A stretch of DNA of 64,000 nucleotides, taken from the NCBI GenBank assembly GCA_009783555.1, contig WRDH01000005.1:1-64000 (forward strand), read 5' to 3'. The position numbers and the translations under genes are program-made. Positions within the stretch are counted from its first letter, which is position 1, and each line of letters begins with the position of its first letter. Shown in pieces: positions 60,909-64,000 of this stretch. The notes under the pieces were generated by a model. That model saw nothing but the letters and a program-made list of their open reading frames with translations. It searched no databases and was not told the origin of the DNA. This DNA is from Oscillospiraceae bacterium. Its GTDB lineage: Bacteria > Bacillota > Clostridia > Oscillospirales > Oscillospiraceae.

Positions 60909-60937
60909 TTGCAAATTAGTAATAAACGAAGTATAAT
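60909..60937 (+). promoter_or_regulatory. sigma-A promoter of the hybrid kinase gene
   Basis: TTGCAA (60909-60914), a 17-bp spacer and a perfect TATAAT (60932-60937) lie 86 nt before the start codon. Confidence 0.8.
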
Positions 60938-61022
60938 GAAAATTCAAGTTAACGGATTAATAAGGGCGGAAATTTCTCAAGCAAAGCGACAAACAAACGA
61001 CGTGTAAGCGAAGGAAAATATA

Positions 61023-64000
61023 ATGATGAATGACTCTCAAATCAACCAGCAAGAAGCCGATGAACAACCCGTTGTAAAGAAGGGACTAAAGCTTCGGACT
61101 AAGCTTGTAATGATATTTGTTTCAGTTATGATGATACCCGTTGTATTATTTACGGTTCTTGCATGGAATCAAATAATGTCGCTCGGATATCTTCTAAGGG
61201 ACTTATCGGTATCTGATGCAACAACTGCTCTAAACGACAATGCGCGAGATAACCTTGAGCGTATGACCACTGACACTGCAATGTCAATTGCGGAGTTTCT
61301 TTATCAACGTGACCGGGACATCCTTATGCTTGCTCAATTTCTGCCTTCCGATGAAACATTCAGAGCATTTTCGGAAAACAGAACAAGCAAACTGATGAAA
61401 ATGGGAGAGTGGGTTCTTTCGGATGACCAAATGTCATGGGTCGAAGTAGATCCGTTTGTATGTAAAGGCTCACTCGATGTATCTTCAAACAGAGAAAATA
61501 ACGACATAGAATTCGGGAGCAGCTTCAACTACAGACCTCCGGAGTTTTTTGAGCACTACAGAGAGTCGTTTCCGTTATATGATGAAATTACATTTATCAA
61601 CCTTAACGGTCAAGAGATATTTAAGTTCGTAAATCCCGCCTCAACAAAAGTAAATTATCCGATGAACCCGGAGTTATTAGACATATCAGACAGGGCAAAC
61701 ACTTATGTCAGAGCGGAAACTTATTGGGAAGATTTACAAAACCTGCGTCCCGGAGAGATTTATGTGTCTGACGTCATAGGTGCTTATGTCGGCACCAACT
61801 TTATAGGTATGTATACACCCGGGGCTATGAGAAATGCACCGCAGGCTCACGCAAACTACGACCTGCTGCAGGAAATTGCGAATCTGCCTTTGGACGAATT
61901 CTATGAAGAAGCAAGGCGGCAGGCGTTTGCGGGCTTTGAAAATCCCCTTGGACAAAGATTTGAGGGTATAATCCGCTGGGCAACACCAATCATAGGTTTT
62001 GAAGGAGAAGTCTGGGGCTATGTTACTATGGCACTAAATCACGACCATATAATGGAATTTGTCGATTTTATAACTCCAATGCCTGAACGCTATTCCGTTC
62101 TGTCAGACGCTCATAGCGGTAACTATGCATTCCTTTGGGACTATAAATGCCGTAACATTGTTCATCCCAGACATCATTCAATCGTAGGATATAATCCGGT
62201 AACGGGAGAACCGCAGGTTCCATGGCTGGAAGGGTCGGTAATGATGGAGCGTAACTACGAAGAAGGCGGCTTTGTCTTCAACGAAAACAATGTTGCTATA
62301 CCCATATTAGACGTAAACGGGGAACCGCAACCGGCGCGGGATACGCCATTTTACTATTGGTATTCAGGCAGCGGCAGTGATTGGCTCGAAGATAATCCCA
62401 CATGGTACAACCTCTCAGAGGAATCCTCGGGTATAAGCTGGGGGCAATTCTACGAGGAAAATAAAGATAACAGGGAAATTCTTCCGCAGTTTGGTGAAAG
62501 ACAACTGAGAGATGCAAACGGAAATCTCGTCTATAAAGAAGACGGCACTCCGATACTCGACTACCAATCACGCACAAAAACACCCGCCAGAGTACTAACC
62601 AGAGCAGGTTTTGTAGCTCTTGACGGAAGGTTCTTAAACAATGCACCTCAGTGCACAGGTTGGATGGATCTGACAGAAGACGGAGGATCAGGCTCATTCT
62701 ATATCTATTGGAGTAATGTATATAAACCAACCACAGCAGGCGCCGTACAATATTACACAGGTAAGTTTTCACCTGAAGTACAAGGAAACAGACGGGGCAT
62801 CGGATTTGTTACAATCGGTGCAGGTCTGGAGGATTTCACAGAACCCGCTGTTCTCATGGGGGAAAGAATGATCCTCGCAATCGATACAAATTCACGGCAG
62901 TATGCTACACATATTATTATTATGAGTGGTGCAATATTTGCTCTGACTCTGGTTGTTGCAGTATTATTAGCTTCGGCAGTTACACGCCGTATTAAAGTGC
63001 TTATTGTAGGATTATCAAGATTCCGCCAGGGAGATATGAGCTTTAGGCTTCGCTCAAAAGTAAATGATGAGTTCGGGCAGGTTGCAGATTCATTTGATGA
63101 AATGGCTGACAGCCTTGAAGAAAGCATGGGTAGAGCAGAGCAGGCAAGCATTGCAAAGAGCACCTTCCTGTCAAACATGAGCCATGAAATACGCACACCG
63201 CTTAACGCGATTATAGGAATGACAACCATAGGTATTACTGCTCCGGATTTAGAGAAAAAAGACTATTCACTTAATAAAATAAATGATGCTTCAAAACATC
63301 TACTCGGAATAATAAATGACATTCTTGATATGTCGAAAATTGAAGCGAATAAATACAGTCTTTCAAAAGCAACCTTCAGACTTGAGGAGATGATTCACCG
63401 TGTTGTTGATGTTATCAATTTCCGTGTTGAGCAGAAACACCAAAAGCTGACCGTTCATATAGACCCGAACACGCCAAACTACCTGATAGGTGACGACCAA
63501 AGACTTGCACAAGTAATAACAAATCTATTGTCCAATGCGGTCAAATTCACTGCGGAAGATGGCAGTATTCATTTAGAGATAATGGTAGAAGATGAAGTAG
63601 ATGACATGTGTACACTTTTAGTAGTTGTAAGTGATACAGGTATAGGCATGAGCAAAGAGCAGCAAAGCCGCTTGTTTATGTCTTTTGAGCAGGCAGAAGC
63701 AAGCACCTCACGCAGATTCGGCGGCACAGGGCTGGGGCTCGTTATAAGCAAAACCATCGTGGAAATGATGGGTGGCGAAATATGGATTGAATCCGAACTG
63801 GGCGACGGATCGGTCATTTCGTTCACAGTACGTTTGGGCTTTGACAGAACCGAGCACATAAAGGAGATTGCTCCGAGAGGTAAAGCTGAGGAGATAAAAC
63901 TGTTAATTACAGATGAGGACATGGTTACAAGAGTTTTCTTCGAAGAAATGTCATATGTCACCAGCATTACATGCGATATTGTTACACGCGGCGAAGAGAC
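61023..64000 (+). CDS. hybrid sensor histidine kinase (3' end beyond window)
   Basis: At least 992 residues, open at the window end. TM1 at ~28-48 (VMIFVSVMMIPVVLFTVLAW), a large extracellular sensor part (~50-625) with Cache-like features (FVNPASTKVNYPMNPE, EIYVSDVIGAYVG, GYVTMALNHDHIMEFV), TM2 at ~629-652 (IIIMSGAIFALTLVVAVLLASAV), HAMP (~653-705, RFRQGDMSFRLRSKVNDEFG), HisKA with His721 in SNMSHEIRTPLNAIIGM, HATPase (N box QVITNLLSNAVKFTA, G1 VSDTGIGM, G2 GTGLGLVI), and the start of a receiver domain (KLLITDEDMVTRVFFEEM). AAGGA seven bases upstream supports the ATG at 61023. The signal it senses is unknown. Confidence 0.93.
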   Translation, partial: MMNDSQINQQEADEQPVVKKGLKLRTKLVMIFVSVMMIPVVLFTVLAWNQIMSLGYLLRDLSVSDATTALNDNARDNLERMTTDTAMSIAEFLYQRDRDILMLAQFLPSDETFRAFSENRTSKLMKMGEWVLSDDQMSWVEVDPFVCKGSLDVSSNRENNDIEFGSSFNYRPPEFFEHYRESFPLYDEITFINLNGQEIFKFVNPASTKVNYPMNPELLDISDRANTYVRAETYWEDLQNLRPGEIYVSDVIGAYVGTNFIGMYTPGAMRNAPQAHANYDLLQEIANLPLDEFYEEARRQAFAGFENPLGQRFEGIIRWATPIIGFEGEVWGYVTMALNHDHIMEFVDFITPMPERYSVLSDAHSGNYAFLWDYKCRNIVHPRHHSIVGYNPVTGEPQVPWLEGSVMMERNYEEGGFVFNENNVAIPILDVNGEPQPARDTPFYYWYSGSGSDWLEDNPTWYNLSEESSGISWGQFYEENKDNREILPQFGERQLRDANGNLVYKEDGTPILDYQSRTKTPARVLTRAGFVALDGRFLNNAPQCTGWMDLTEDGGSGSFYIYWSNVYKPTTAGAVQYYTGKFSPEVQGNRRGIGFVTIGAGLEDFTEPAVLMGERMILAIDTNSRQYATHIIIMSGAIFALTLVVAVLLASAVTRRIKVLIVGLSRFRQGDMSFRLRSKVNDEFGQVADSFDEMADSLEESMGRAEQASIAKSTFLSNMSHEIRTPLNAIIGMTTIGITAPDLEKKDYSLNKINDASKHLLGIINDILDMSKIEANKYSLSKATFRLEEMIHRVVDVINFRVEQKHQKLTVHIDPNTPNYLIGDDQRLAQVITNLLSNAVKFTAEDGSIHLEIMVEDEVDDMCTLLVVVSDTGIGMSKEQQSRLFMSFEQAEASTSRRFGGTGLGLVISKTIVEMMGGEIWIESELGDGSVISFTVRLGFDRTEHIKEIAPRGKAEEIKLLITDEDMVTRVFFEEMSYVTSITCDIVTRGEE

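Noticed and set aside
62753-63229. Minus-strand frames across 62296-63967
   Set aside because: They lie opposite the kinase gene, whose HAMP, HisKA and HATPase motifs are unmistakable.

Overview
The window looks like chromosomal DNA of an anaerobic, moderately AT-rich Firmicute of class Clostridia. This rests on the AGGAGG-type ribosome binding sites with frequent TTG/GTG starts, an NAD(H)-linked [FeFe] hydrogenase with its regulatory genes, a membrane pyrophosphatase of the K+-dependent type, a single-chain clostridial-clade PurL, and carbohydrate ABC loci carrying YIP1 and DUF5696-type proteins. No species can be named from the sequence alone.

Layout. 1-8.6 kb: tRNA-Pro(GGG), an amidohydrolase, a YtrA-type GntR regulator with an ABC exporter, a Na/Pi cotransporter, a CHAP-domain protein, and small DUF1905 and AIM24-type genes. 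8.7-26 kb: a carbohydrate locus with two solute-binding proteins (one carrying carbohydrate-binding-like modules), one MsmK-type ATPase, two pairs of permeases, an NHL-YIP1 membrane protein, a DUF5696-type protein and an unrecognised 485-residue protein, followed on the other strand by a LacI regulator and a DUF1861/GT108-type mannoside phosphorylase. 26.4-44.6 kb: a purine cluster purL-purE-purK-purF ... purM-purN-purD-purC. Between purF and purM sits a 6.8-kb defence island: type I restriction-modification (hsdR, hsdM, split hsdS), a HepT/MntA toxin-antitoxin pair and a candidate structured RNA. 44.6-50.6 kb: polysaccharide deacetylase, radical-SAM activase, AI-2E-type transporter and H+/Na+ pyrophosphatase. 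50.7-59.4 kb: a ten-gene minus-strand hydrogenase cluster (HydA, HydB, HndB, HATPase, HydC, PHP, DRTGG, HydS-like Fe-S protein, RsbW-like, DRTGG). 59.5-64 kb: TcdA-type E1-like enzyme, dCMP deaminase, and a hybrid histidine kinase cut by the window end.

Most notable: (1) hsdS is split by an invertible segment. Its second half lies on the opposite strand between 15-bp perfect inverted repeats (37873-37887 and 38443-38457), and flipping the segment in silico restores one in-frame HsdS. This is a phase-variable specificity switch. (2) PurL has a C-terminal amidotransferase domain in which both the catalytic Cys and His positions are replaced, so it should not hydrolyse glutamine. (3) A family of palindromic GGGACGGTTC/GGGACAGGT repeats is spread through the window. 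It forms intergenic hairpins, supplies or abuts stop codons, and in purL and the TcdA-type gene sits inside the reading frame and is translated. (4) A promoter-equipped, heavily structured ~230-nt RNA candidate lies between hepT and hsdR. All domain names come from reading the proteins, not from searches.
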